Shown one piece after another: positions 1-6,983 of a stretch of DNA of 14,445 nt. The DNA lies in assembly GCA_027343785.1 (NCBI GenBank), contig DAHWKF010000145.1:1-14445 (forward strand). Direction: 5' to 3'. The stretch comes from Leptospirillum sp. (lineage in GTDB: Bacteria; Nitrospirota; Leptospirillia; Leptospirillales; Leptospirillaceae). A program made the position numbers and the translations under genes. The notes under the pieces were generated by a model that searched no databases, was not told the DNA's origin, and saw only the letters and a list, made by a program, of their open reading frames with translations. Positions within the stretch are counted from its first letter, which is position 1, and every line of letters begins with the position of its first letter.

Positions 1-1
1 C

Positions 2-109
2 CATGCGAATCCGCGGGCGGTCCAGCCAAAGTCCATGATGCCCGCGTTCAACTACTTGCGGAAGAAAGACCTGGATGCCCTGGCAGATTATATGGCCAGT
101 CTCAAGTAA
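2..109 (+). CDS. C-terminal fragment of mono-heme cytochrome c, probably cbb3 oxidase CcoO-like subunit
   Basis: Only the last 35 codons are in the window; the frame is open from the left edge and ends at TAA 107-109. The peptide reads HANPRAVQPKSMMPAFNYL, then KKDLDALADYMASLK. The pattern H-x-x-PRxVxPxSxMPxF followed by DLDALxxYxxSL is what is seen at the end of the CcoO/FixO mono-heme subunit of cbb3 cytochrome oxidases, where the Met of S-x-MP is the distal heme ligand and the last helix closes the cytochrome c fold. The CXXCH heme site would lie upstream, outside the window. In the family this subunit passes electrons to the CcoN catalytic subunit at the periplasmic face. A strong terminator follows 43 bp later, so this is likely the last gene of its operon. 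Another small class I cytochrome c is possible. Confidence 0.6.
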   Translation, partial: HANPRAVQPKSMMPAFNYLRKKDLDALADYMASLK

Positions 110-151
110 CTTTTTGTCCTGAGCCAGCGTTATAGCAACACGGGCGATCAG

Positions 152-200
152 AAGGCCCCCGGTTCCGGAAACGGAGGAACCGGGGGCCTTTTTGTTTTTT
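152..200 (+). terminator. Strong intrinsic terminator
   Basis: A perfect 15-bp inverted repeat (152-166 against 176-190, core GGCCCCCGGTTCC) with a 9-base loop is followed by a T-rich tail at 189-200 (TTTTTGTTTTTT). There is no matching T-run on the other strand side, so it acts on rightward transcription and closes the cytochrome operon. Confidence 0.93.
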
Positions 201-303
201 CCTGAAACCTTTAACATCCACCGGGTATTGTCATGATCCGGGTGCCTGATTGGCCTTTGGCCCGGAATAAGGTGGCGCAATTGTCCTCTATCAGGGGAAA
301 AAT
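201..303. other. Short intergenic leader of the DUF4010 gene
   Basis: Between the terminator and the GTG start I see no convincing -35/-10 pair; TTGTCA at 228-233 has no acceptable -10 at 16-18 bp. A Shine-Dalgarno-like AGGGGAA lies at 293-299, just ahead of the start. Nothing else recognisable. Confidence 0.5.
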
Positions 304-1602
304 GTGACAGGTCTTTTCTCCCATCCCGAACACTCTGTGGATCTGGTTCATCTGATTCTTTTGCTGGGGCTCTCCTTTTTTCTGGGACTGGCTGTAGAAG
401 AGGTGGCCACAGAGGAAAAGTACCGGGGACCGGGGGGTGTCAGGACATTTCCGGTACTGTCCTTGGCCGGATTGGGGCTATACCTTCTGGACCCGGCCTA
501 TGTGAGTGCGTTCAGTGTGGGGCTTCTTGTTCTCGGCCTATGGCTTTATGCCTATTTCCGTTCTGCAATGGAGCAACCCGTCAACCGGGATCCCCCGACA
601 ATGGTCGGATCTGTCAGCAGTCTTATTGCCTATATGCTGGGGCCGATGGTGATCAGGGAACCTTTCTGGATGTCCATTGCGCTGGTTGTTGCCGCGGTAT
701 TCTTCCTGGGCGCCAGGGCACGGCTCCACCATCTCGCGGAAACCGTTCCGATCAACGAGTTGTTGACGGCCGGGAAATTCCTGATCCTGACAGGAATTAT
801 CCTGCCGCTTCTTCCCAAAGAAGCGATGATCCCGTATGTTCCCGTCTCGCCCTATCAGGTCTGGAAAGCCGTTGTGGTGGTTTCCTCCCTGTCTTACGGA
901 AGCTACCTGGCCCAACGTTTTTTGTCCCCTCGGGGAAGCTTTTTTCTGGAAGCTGTCCTGGGGGGATTTTACTCATCCACGGTCGCGACAATCCTTTTGT
1001 CGAAAAAAGGCCGCGTACAGACAGGGGGTGAAAAAGAAATCAATTCCGCGATCATCCTGACCAATTCCCTGATGTATCTGCGGATGATCCTGGTCCTCTT
1101 CCTTCTGACGCCGTCAATCGCGGACAAGTTGGTCTGGCCTTTGCTCATTCTCTTTCTGGCAGGTCTGTCTGTCGCTGCAATGGTCTATCCGAGAACCCCT
1201 CCCGGAAAAGGAATCGACGTTCCGGCCGAAAAAATCCAGCCATCGACCGGTAACCCGCTGGAACTGAATTCCGCCTTTCTTTTTGCTTTCTCGTATGTTG
1301 TCATTTCTTTTCTGACACATTGGGTGCACGGTGCTTTTGGTCATTCCGGCGTTTATGTCCTGGCAGGGCTTGTCGGTGTGACGGATATCATCCCGTTTAT
1401 CCTCAGCGTCGCCCACCATGGGAGCACCTTGCCTGTACATGTCATCCTGGTCAGTACGATGGTGGCGGCTTCCTCGAACAATATTGTGAAGGGAATTTAC
1501 CTATTGGTTTTCTGGGGGAGGAAATCCGGGCTGCCCGCCCTTATTTCACTGGGGGGACTGTCTCTGGCCGGGATGATTCTGATTGTTGTCTTTCGACTTT
1601 AA
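304..1602 (+). CDS. MgtC/SapB-type N-terminus plus DUF4010 multi-pass membrane protein
   Basis: 432 residues, mostly hydrophobic, with about twelve or more predicted membrane segments by eye (for example 13-31, 66-85, 121-136, 155-170, 185-203, 251-269, 278-295, 322-339, 348-367, 410-430). Residues 26-55 carry an MgtC-like element (FLGLAVEEVATEE, then GPGGVRTFPVLSLAG), where the family usually has GxERE and a G-x-RT-x-x-L motif. The C-terminal half shows DUF4010 hallmarks: GFYSSTVATI (221-230), NPLELNSAFLFAFSYV (317-332), the segment around GLVGVTDIIPFILSVA (355-370), and SNNIVKG (391-397). The biochemical function of this fusion family is not established; a role in ion homeostasis or transport is inferred only. 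The start is GTG with SD AGGGGAA 5 bp upstream; an ATG two bases earlier (302) is immediately followed by TGA. No canonical ATG lies upstream of the first membrane helix. It is converging on thiO with 8 bp between stops. Confidence 0.87.
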   Translation: MTGLFSHPEHSVDLVHLILLLGLSFFLGLAVEEVATEEKYRGPGGVRTFPVLSLAGLGLYLLDPAYVSAFSVGLLVLGLWLYAYFRSAMEQPVNRDPPTMVGSVSSLIAYMLGPMVIREPFWMSIALVVAAVFFLGARARLHHLAETVPINELLTAGKFLILTGIILPLLPKEAMIPYVPVSPYQVWKAVVVVSSLSYGSYLAQRFLSPRGSFFLEAVLGGFYSSTVATILLSKKGRVQTGGEKEINSAIILTNSLMYLRMILVLFLLTPSIADKLVWPLLILFLAGLSVAAMVYPRTPPGKGIDVPAEKIQPSTGNPLELNSAFLFAFSYVVISFLTHWVHGAFGHSGVYVLAGLVGVTDIIPFILSVAHHGSTLPVHVILVSTMVAASSNNIVKGIYLLVFWGRKSGLPALISLGGLSLAGMILIVVFRL

Positions 1603-1610
1603 AGCGTTTG

Positions 1611-2735
1611 TCAGAAAAAACGGGCTGAGGAAAATGGCTGAAGAAGGCTGGGGGAAAGGTTTCCGAGTAACAATTCCGCGATCTTCTTTCCGGTGACGGG
1701 AGCCAGCAGAATACCGTTCCTGTAATGTCCGGTCGCGAAGATCAGATTCGGAAGTTCCGCGTGCGGACCCAGAATCGGGAGGCCATCGGGCGTTTTGGGG
1801 CGCAGGCCGGACCATGTCGATTGAAGGGGAGCTTCCAGAAGTCGGGGGCATACCTTTTCCAGCGGTGAGAGGAATTCCATGATCCCTTTCGGTGTGACCC
1901 GGGTCTGGAACCCGACCGTTTCCTCCGTGGCCCCGATGACGACAGTCCCGTCAAGTTTGGGGACAAAGTAACCTTTCGGAGGGTAAAACACGACTTTCCG
2001 GAGAGAAAAATCCGGTATTCTGACGGACAGGATTTGTCCGTTGGCGGGAATAACCGGCGGAACCGGTCCGGGGATGTCCATTTCATTCAGGTAGGCTCCC
2101 GGAGTCAGGACGATCTTCCTGCTTCTGATCCTCTCCCTTCCGGCGGTTTCGGCTATCAGGGCTCCTCCAGGTTCCGGGGAGATTCTCCGTACGGAGGTGC
2201 CACCGCGGAAAGTGACGGGAAAGTGGCCAAGTCCCCCCAGAAGGCCTTTGAGGAGGCGTGGAGCAAAAACATGGGATTCGTGGGGATAATGAATGGCGGA
2301 AGTCACATCCACGGAAAGGTCAGGATAGAGTTTCCGGATTTCTTCTGCCCCCATCAATGACAAGCCCCTTCCGGAGGATGATTGCCACTTCCATTTTTCC
2401 TGAAGCTTTGAGTCCTCGTCCGGCGATGTGGCAACGGAAAGGATCCCGCTGGGGACCAGGTCGGCGGATAACCCTGAGGCTTCCTGCACGTCCCTGACAA
2501 AAGAGGGGTACATGGTCAGGCTCTCCTGCATCAATTCGAGCAGGGGACCGGGTCCGGAGGTCTCATTCAGAGGTCCGAGAATGCCGGCGGCCGCGTTTGT
2601 CGCAAGCCCCCCCGGCTCCGAGCGTTCGAGCAGGAGGATTTTCAGCGAAGAGGATCGGAGGTGCCAGGCGATAGAGCATCCAATGATTCCGGCGCCAACG
2701 ATGAGAATATCCCAGTCTGTTGATTTTGATTCCAT
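1611..2735 (-). CDS. thiO: Glycine oxidase ThiO (FAD-dependent)
   Basis: 374 residues, usual for ThiO. This DAO-type flavoenzyme oxidises glycine to iminoglycine (dehydroglycine), which supplies the C2-N3 unit of the thiazole ring in thiamine biosynthesis with ThiG. Visible motifs: N-terminal Rossmann ILIVGAGIIG (10-19) with the acidic residue E37 at the end of the second strand; AAAGILGP (48-55), matching the conserved post-Rossmann stretch; ANGQILSV (231-238); WSGLRPKTPDGLPILG (308-323); and the family signature GHYRNGILLAP (336-346). ATG at 2733-2735 is preceded on the minus strand by a weak GATCGGAAAAA. No other thi gene is in the window and I could not find a TPP riboswitch in its leader. 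Cytosolic. Alternative: another DAO-family amine oxidase, but the HYRNGILLAP motif makes ThiO the best call. Confidence 0.93.
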   Translation of the reverse strand: MESKSTDWDILIVGAGIIGCSIAWHLRSSSLKILLLERSEPGGLATNAAAGILGPLNETSGPGPLLELMQESLTMYPSFVRDVQEASGLSADLVPSGILSVATSPDEDSKLQEKWKWQSSSGRGLSLMGAEEIRKLYPDLSVDVTSAIHYPHESHVFAPRLLKGLLGGLGHFPVTFRGGTSVRRISPEPGGALIAETAGRERIRSRKIVLTPGAYLNEMDIPGPVPPVIPANGQILSVRIPDFSLRKVVFYPPKGYFVPKLDGTVVIGATEETVGFQTRVTPKGIMEFLSPLEKVCPRLLEAPLQSTWSGLRPKTPDGLPILGPHAELPNLIFATGHYRNGILLAPVTGKKIAELLLGNLSPSLLQPFSSARFF

Positions 2736-2950
2736 TTTTTCCGATCGGTTTCAATCGATGTGGTTCGTGGGCCGGGGATAAGACCCCATATCTCCAATAC
2801 ACGGGAAACAGAATGAGGATAGGGCCTGCGGGTGCAAGCCCTGCGGGAACAACTTGAGTCAAAAATCCATCCCTGCTAATATCCCACAGGACTTTCTTGA
2901 ATTCAAGCCGCACATCATTTTGCTCCAGAAGTCCTTCGGGGGGATTCTGC
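2736..2950. other. Divergent intergenic region between thiO and ugd
   Basis: 215 bp between two divergently read genes. It contains the rightward promoter described separately, a GGGG-ATAAGA-CCCC small hairpin (2774-2787), and a direct repeat of CCTGCGGG (2825-2832 and 2841-2848 region) within a GC-rich patch. No coding sequence is convincing; a minus-strand frame through the region is only an out-of-frame extension of thiO. No riboswitch recognised. Confidence 0.5.
2854..2882 (+). promoter_or_regulatory. Sigma70-like promoter with extended -10, upstream of ugd
   Basis: TTGAGT at 2854-2859 and TAATAT at 2877-2882 are separated by exactly 17 bp, and the -10 is preceded by TGC (extended -10, TGn). 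Transcription would start near 2889, giving a leader of about 60 nt before the ugd TTG. It is the best promoter-like sequence ahead of the ugd-to-ndk cluster. Prediction by eye only. Confidence 0.5.
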
Positions 2951-4288
2951 TTGAAGATTGCTGTCATTGGGACGGGCTATGTGGGTCTGGTGACCGCCAC
3001 ATGTTTTGCCGAAATGGGGCATGATGTAACCGGCGTCGACATTGACCCGGCGAAGGTCGAAATGCTCTCACGGGGGGAGTCTCCCCTGTTCGAGCCCGGA
3101 CTCGATTCTTTGCTGGAGAGCAATCTCTCCGGCGGGCGCTTGTCCTTTACGACGGACTTGTCCAAGGCCGTTGCCAATTCCCTTTTCTGTTTTATCGCGG
3201 TCGGAACGCCGAAAGGGGACGATGGTTCGGCCGACCTGAACGCCGTTTTGTCGGTCTCCCGTTCCATAGCGGGTTTGATGGACGGATATCGGGTGCTAGT
3301 GATCAAGTCGACGGTTCCCGTAGGAACCTGTGACCTTGTTGAAAAAGAGGTTTCGGAAGAGCTGTCCCGTCGCGGGGTTGCCGGGACGACGGAATTCGAC
3401 GTGGTGTCCAATCCCGAATTTTTGAAAGAAGGGGCGGCGGTAGAAGATTTCCTGCGCCCCGACAGGGTGATCGTTGGTGTTTCCAACCCTCGTGTCCGGG
3501 AACTGATGAGAGAACTTTACGCACCCTTTGTCCGGAATGGCCATCCGGTTTATTTCATGGATGTGCGTTCTTCCGAATTGACCAAGTATGCTTCCAACGC
3601 TCTTCTGGCGACCAAAATCTCTTTCATGAACATGATTGCCCAAATTTGCGACAAGGTCGGCGCGGATGTCATGAATGTCCGCTCCGGTGTGGGCGCAGAC
3701 CGAAGGATCGGTATGCCTTTCCTTTATGCGGGGGTCGGTTACGGAGGATCCTGTTTTCCGAAGGACGTCAAGGCGCTGATCCATACGGGTGCCCGTCTGG
3801 GTGTGGAGATGGGAATCTTGAGGGAGGTCGAGAGCATCAATGAATTCCAGAAAGGCTGGGCCCTGAGAAGAATCAGGGAGTTAACGGGAACCCCCGCCGG
3901 AAAGTCTGTTGCCATATGGGGAGGGGCGTTCAAGCCGGAGACGGATGATATCCGGGAAGCGACCTCCCTGACTGTCCTGGACGGATTGCTGAAAGAAGGG
4001 GCAAGAATCTCCCTGTATGATCCGGCGGCCATGCCTGCGCTGCGGGAAATCTACGGGGACAATGTCCGGTTCGGGGAGAGCCCGTATTCTGTTCTCGAGG
4101 GGGCGGAGATTCTCCTTCTTCTGACAGAATGGAGGGTGTTCAGGAATCCCGACTGGCCCAAGGTCAAAACGTTGATGTCAGGGAATCTGGTTCTGGACGG
4201 ACGCAACCAGTATGAGCCTTCGGAGTTGTTACGGCACGGATTCGTCTGGCATGGGGTGGGGAGAGGTTGCGCTACACAGAACCCTTGA
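2951..4288 (+). CDS. ugd: UDP-glucose 6-dehydrogenase
   Basis: 445 residues from TTG 2951, full length for the family. It oxidises UDP-glucose to UDP-glucuronate with two NAD+. Motifs: N-terminal Rossmann MKIAVIGTGYVGLV (1-14) with D30 binding NAD ribose; TPKGDDGSADL (86-96); KSTVPVGT (119-126); NPEFLKEG (154-161); SELTKYASNALLATKISFMN (208-227); GVGYGGSCFPKDVKAL (261-276) with catalytic Cys268 and Asp272; FKPETDDIREA (327-337) in the C-terminal UDP-binding domain. The reading frame is open further upstream (to 2897), but TTG 2951 puts the Rossmann strand at residue 2 and has a GGGGGGA Shine-Dalgarno at 2938-2944, six bases ahead. The next Met (residue 22) would destroy the NAD fold. The end overlaps sfsA by 22 bp. 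With the downstream UDP-glucuronate decarboxylase it forms a UDP-xylose pathway. Confidence 0.96.
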   Translation: MKIAVIGTGYVGLVTATCFAEMGHDVTGVDIDPAKVEMLSRGESPLFEPGLDSLLESNLSGGRLSFTTDLSKAVANSLFCFIAVGTPKGDDGSADLNAVLSVSRSIAGLMDGYRVLVIKSTVPVGTCDLVEKEVSEELSRRGVAGTTEFDVVSNPEFLKEGAAVEDFLRPDRVIVGVSNPRVRELMRELYAPFVRNGHPVYFMDVRSSELTKYASNALLATKISFMNMIAQICDKVGADVMNVRSGVGADRRIGMPFLYAGVGYGGSCFPKDVKALIHTGARLGVEMGILREVESINEFQKGWALRRIRELTGTPAGKSVAIWGGAFKPETDDIREATSLTVLDGLLKEGARISLYDPAAMPALREIYGDNVRFGESPYSVLEGAEILLLLTEWRVFRNPDWPKVKTLMSGNLVLDGRNQYEPSELLRHGFVWHGVGRGCATQNP

Positions 4289-4986
4289 GCGAGGCGGTTT
4301 ATTTAAGGAGAGAAAAACGGTACTCCGTTCTCGCCCGCATGAAGGACGGGAATGAGGTCTGGGCGCATTCCCCCAATCCCGGTAGGCTTTTGTCCTGTCT
4401 CGATTCACCGGGAATTCCCATTTATCTCTCCCGGGTTCCCGAGCGAAGCAAGAACCCGACGAAGTATCGTTTCCGGGTCGAACAGAGTGAACCCTCGCCT
4501 GGGATCAGGGTCGGTATCAATCCCATTCTGGCCAACCATTTGGCCGAACAAGTGATTGCCGGGGGATTGCACCCCGACCTTCTGAATGCGCGGATCCTGG
4601 GTCGGGAGGTGCCTTATGGCGAAAACAGCCGGGTTGACTTCCTTCTGGAAGTTGACGGGAGACGGATGTACCTCGAAGTCAAAAGCGTGACTTACCGGGA
4701 GGGGGATGCAGGATTTTTTCCGGATGCCGTTTCAGATCGGGCTTGCAAGCATCTGAAGGAACTCGAAAAACGGTTGCTTGAAGGTGATCTTGCCGGCATC
4801 CTTTTTATCGTCCAGCGCTCCGATGTGAATCATGTTCTTCCGGCAGACCAGATCGATCCGGCATACGGAAGGGCGTTCCGGCAGGCGATGAAAGCGGGCG
4901 TTATGGGTCTGGCCATGCGCGTTACTCCCGAATCTTCGGGAATTTACCCCGATATTCCACTGGAAGTGAGGTATTCCGATTCCTGA
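4267..4986 (+). CDS. sfsA: SfsA family protein (sugar fermentation stimulation homologue, nuclease-like fold)
   Basis: 239 residues, normal SfsA length. Conserved elements: RYTEPL..A-x-x-LRREKRYSV (2-20), HSPNPGRLL (34-42), NxRVDFLLEV-type motif at ENSRVDFLLEV (119-129), YLEVKSVTY (135-143), GFFPDAVSDRACKHLKEL (149-166) and DQIDPAYGRAFRQA (194-207). D124, E137 and K139 are arranged like a PD-(D/E)xK nuclease site; the family is known as DNA-binding or nuclease-like, with its cellular role still unclear. The commonly seen T-x-RG-x-KHL is here SDRACKHL, with Ala instead of Gly. Start is TTG 4267, inside the 3' end of ugd, directly behind a purine-rich GGGGTGGGGAGAGG. Translation is therefore probably coupled to ugd. 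Its placement between two nucleotide-sugar genes does not show that it works with them. Confidence 0.93.
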   Translation: MRYTEPLSEAVYLRREKRYSVLARMKDGNEVWAHSPNPGRLLSCLDSPGIPIYLSRVPERSKNPTKYRFRVEQSEPSPGIRVGINPILANHLAEQVIAGGLHPDLLNARILGREVPYGENSRVDFLLEVDGRRMYLEVKSVTYREGDAGFFPDAVSDRACKHLKELEKRLLEGDLAGILFIVQRSDVNHVLPADQIDPAYGRAFRQAMKAGVMGLAMRVTPESSGIYPDIPLEVRYSDS

Positions 4987-4996
4987 GGGTCGATCA

Positions 4997-5938
4997 ATCA
5001 AACATTACCTCGTGACGGGAGGGGCTGGCTTCATCGGTTCCCACCTGGTAGAGAAACTGTTGTCGGAAGGCCATACGGTCGATGTCCTGGACAATTTTTA
5101 TACAGGGACCCGACGTTATCTTACTTTCTCCTCCGGAAAAGTCAGCCGTCTATTGGAGCAGGATGTCGCCGATCCCGTTGTTGGCAAGTATGACGGAATC
5201 TTTCATCTGGCCTGCCCGGCGTCTCCGGTCCATTATCAGGCAAACCCTCTGGATACCTTTCGCACCGCCGTCTGGGGTACCTGGCAGGTGCTTGAAAATT
5301 GCCGGACCAATCATACCCGGGTCGTCATCGCATCCACCTCCGAGGTGTACGGTAATCCGCTTGAACATCCGCAACGAGAATCCTATTTCGGCAACGTGAA
5401 CCCTGTAGGAATCCGCTCTTGCTATGACGAAGGCAAGAGGGGTGGGGAAACAATCGCCATGGATTTTCGCCGGGTTTACGGAGTCGATGCCAGGATCGTT
5501 CGGATTTTCAACACATATGGCCCCCGGATGTTGTTCGATGATGGCCGCGTCGTCAGCAACTTTTGTCATCAGGCCCTGCTGGGAGAGCCCCTGACGGTTT
5601 ACGGGGACGGTTCCCAGACCCGCTCTTTCTGTTTCGTGTCAGATATGGTGGAAGGCCTGGTTTGTGCGATGAACGCCAAAGACTTTGACGGTCCCGTCAA
5701 TCTGGGAAACCCCCTTGAGTATCGGGTCATCGAACTGGCGCAAATGGTCCTCAAGCTTTCGGGGGGAAGATCGTCCATAGAATATAAGCCCCTTCCGCCG
5801 GACGATCCCTACCGCCGAAAGCCGGATATCTCGAAGGCCCGCAGGATTCTCGGATGGGAGCCCCGCATTCCTGTCGAAGAAGGGATCAGCAAGACGATCG
5901 AGGAGTTTCGCGAGCGAATGGAGTGTCATGGCGATTGA
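4997..5938 (+). CDS. uxs: UDP-glucuronate decarboxylase (UDP-xylose synthase)
   Basis: Short-chain dehydrogenase/epimerase that converts UDP-glucuronate to UDP-xylose with bound NAD+ and loss of CO2. Counting from ATC 4997 (313 residues): TGGAGFIG (7-14), LDNF with D32, LACPASPVHYQ (71-81), STSEVYG (113-119) with T114/E116, NPVGIRSCYDEGKR (135-148) with Y143 and K147, NTYGPRM (172-178), DDGRVVSNF (181-189), VYGDGSQTRSF (201-211), DDPYRRKPDI (269-278) with R273. T114, E116, Y143 and R273 match the catalytic set described for human UXS1 at a constant offset of four. Start problem: the first canonical start is GTG 5012, which would begin at the second residue of the glycine motif and delete the first Rossmann strand. 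That strand (IKHYLV) is encoded upstream in frame, behind ATC 4997 (GAGGG at 4985-4989) or ATT 4979 (GAGGT at 4968-4972). I chose ATC; the standard call would be 5012. Overlaps the next gene by 11 bp. Confidence 0.93.
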   Translation: MKHYLVTGGAGFIGSHLVEKLLSEGHTVDVLDNFYTGTRRYLTFSSGKVSRLLEQDVADPVVGKYDGIFHLACPASPVHYQANPLDTFRTAVWGTWQVLENCRTNHTRVVIASTSEVYGNPLEHPQRESYFGNVNPVGIRSCYDEGKRGGETIAMDFRRVYGVDARIVRIFNTYGPRMLFDDGRVVSNFCHQALLGEPLTVYGDGSQTRSFCFVSDMVEGLVCAMNAKDFDGPVNLGNPLEYRVIELAQMVLKLSGGRSSIEYKPLPPDDPYRRKPDISKARRILGWEPRIPVEEGISKTIEEFRERMECHGD

Positions 5939-6923
5939 AAGGAAGCACTTGCATCTCCTGGCCGGATTGCTGGTCAGCTTCCTGGCGCTCTGGATTTCTT
6001 TCCGTCACGTCAATTTTACCCTTTTGTTCCATCTGCTATGGAAAGGCCATTATGGCTGGCTTGTCCCCATTCTGCTCCTGATGAACGTCTCCTTTTTTTT
6101 TCGGGCCCTTTTCTGGAAGACAACGCTTTCAGTGGTCAAGCGCGTTTCTCCCTTCCATCTCTATAGTTCCATTATTGTCGGTTACATGGCGAACAATATC
6201 CTTCCGTTCCGCGGAGGAGAGATGGTTCGTCTTCTTTATACCCGACGCATCGAAAAAATCAGTTCGGCTATCCTTTTTTCGACCATCTTTCTCGAGCGTT
6301 TCTTTGATGTTGTCCTTCTGACAGTGATTCTGTTCCTGTTTTTTCTTCTTCATGGGGCCAGCGATATCCGGGAAAAGCTTTTTATTCTGGGAGGGGCCAC
6401 CTCGACCATTTTTTTCTCACTGTTGCTGCTTGTCCGTTTCCGGTCTCATTTCATTCGATTCCTTCTGGGAATGACGGGGCAGCGACCTGAAACATTCTGG
6501 TCCCGGATGGCACAAACCATGGAGAAATTGTTACATGGCCTGTCAGCCCTGGCATCCCCACGCCACTTGCTGATACTATTCGCCATGTCCTTTATTGTCT
6601 GGGCAATGAGTCTGGGGGGATGTTATTTTTATCTTCGGATTTTTGACCTGGACATGCATCCGGTCATGATGTCCCTGTCCCTTCTTCTCTTTACAAACCT
6701 CGCCCTCGTGATCCCGTCCTCTCCAGGAGGCATTGGGGTGATCCAGTTCGCCACCCTCTATGCCATGAGGATTTTTGGGGTCCGGGACGAAGAGGCTCTT
6801 GCCCTTTCTGTCATATATCAGCTGGTACCATTTGTCTTTACAACTATTCTGGGATGGACTTTCATCCATCGCCAGCATATGTCCCTGTTCGACAGGAAGA
6901 ATCTGGATGCCGGGCCGGCATAG
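5928..6923 (+). CDS. LPG_synthase_TM / YbhN (UPF0104) family integral membrane protein
   Basis: 331 residues with about seven to eight hydrophobic segments (for example 9-25, 43-61, 125-143, 152-169, 213-236, 247-263, 291-312). Family motifs are clear: GYMANNILPFRGGEMVRLLY (85-104), FLERFFDVVLL (121-131) and PSSPGGIGVIQF (263-274). This is the transmembrane domain shared by MprF-type lysylphosphatidylglycerol synthases/flippases and stand-alone YbhN and AglD-like proteins; there is no soluble GNAT-like transferase domain here, so aminoacylation is not expected. A role in moving or handling a glycolipid or phospholipid is inferred. ATG 5928 lies inside the end of the UDP-xylose synthase gene (stop 5936-5938), which indicates translational coupling and supports a shared surface-glycan role. 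The substrate cannot be read from the sequence. Confidence 0.88.
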   Translation: MAIERKHLHLLAGLLVSFLALWISFRHVNFTLLFHLLWKGHYGWLVPILLLMNVSFFFRALFWKTTLSVVKRVSPFHLYSSIIVGYMANNILPFRGGEMVRLLYTRRIEKISSAILFSTIFLERFFDVVLLTVILFLFFLLHGASDIREKLFILGGATSTIFFSLLLLVRFRSHFIRFLLGMTGQRPETFWSRMAQTMEKLLHGLSALASPRHLLILFAMSFIVWAMSLGGCYFYLRIFDLDMHPVMMSLSLLLFTNLALVIPSSPGGIGVIQFATLYAMRIFGVRDEEALALSVIYQLVPFVFTTILGWTFIHRQHMSLFDRKNLDAGPA

Positions 6924-6944
6924 GTTCTCCGGAGGGATTCGGTC

Positions 6945-6983
6945 ATGAACTCAGAAAAACAACGAGGAGCGATAAAAAAATGA
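6945..6983 (+). CDS. Possible 12-codon minicistron (leader peptide) coupled to ndk
   Basis: ATG 6945 opens a frame MNSEKQRGAIKK that stops at TGA 6981-6983. It has its own Shine-Dalgarno GGAGG at 6931-6935, nine bases ahead. The stop overlaps the ndk start as ATGA (6980-6983), and the ndk Shine-Dalgarno GAGGAG (6964-6969) is inside it. This is the geometry of a translationally coupled leader. The peptide is very basic and A-rich at codon level and has no recognised family. It may be chance, since it is so short. Confidence 0.35.
   Translation: MNSEKQRGAIKK

Noticed and set aside
2736..2900. TPP riboswitch in the thiO leader
   Set aside because: On the minus strand I looked for the CTGAGA and ACC...GAACCTGA-type core elements of the THI box and did not find them; only GC-rich small stems are present.
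2897..2950. N-terminal extension of UDP-glucose dehydrogenase from TTG 2897
   Set aside because: The extra residues (MNSSRTSFCSRSPSGGFC) lie before the Rossmann strand and have no homology; TTG 2951 has a good Shine-Dalgarno and correct N-terminus.
2563..2967. Minus-strand 134-codon frame over the thiO start region
   Set aside because: It reads the thiO DNA in a wrong frame, and the upstream part has low complexity without any family motif.
6854..6979. Longer Ndk from an upstream start
   Set aside because: It would overlap the previous membrane-protein gene out of frame and the added residues do not look like Ndk; ATG 6980 fits the family.
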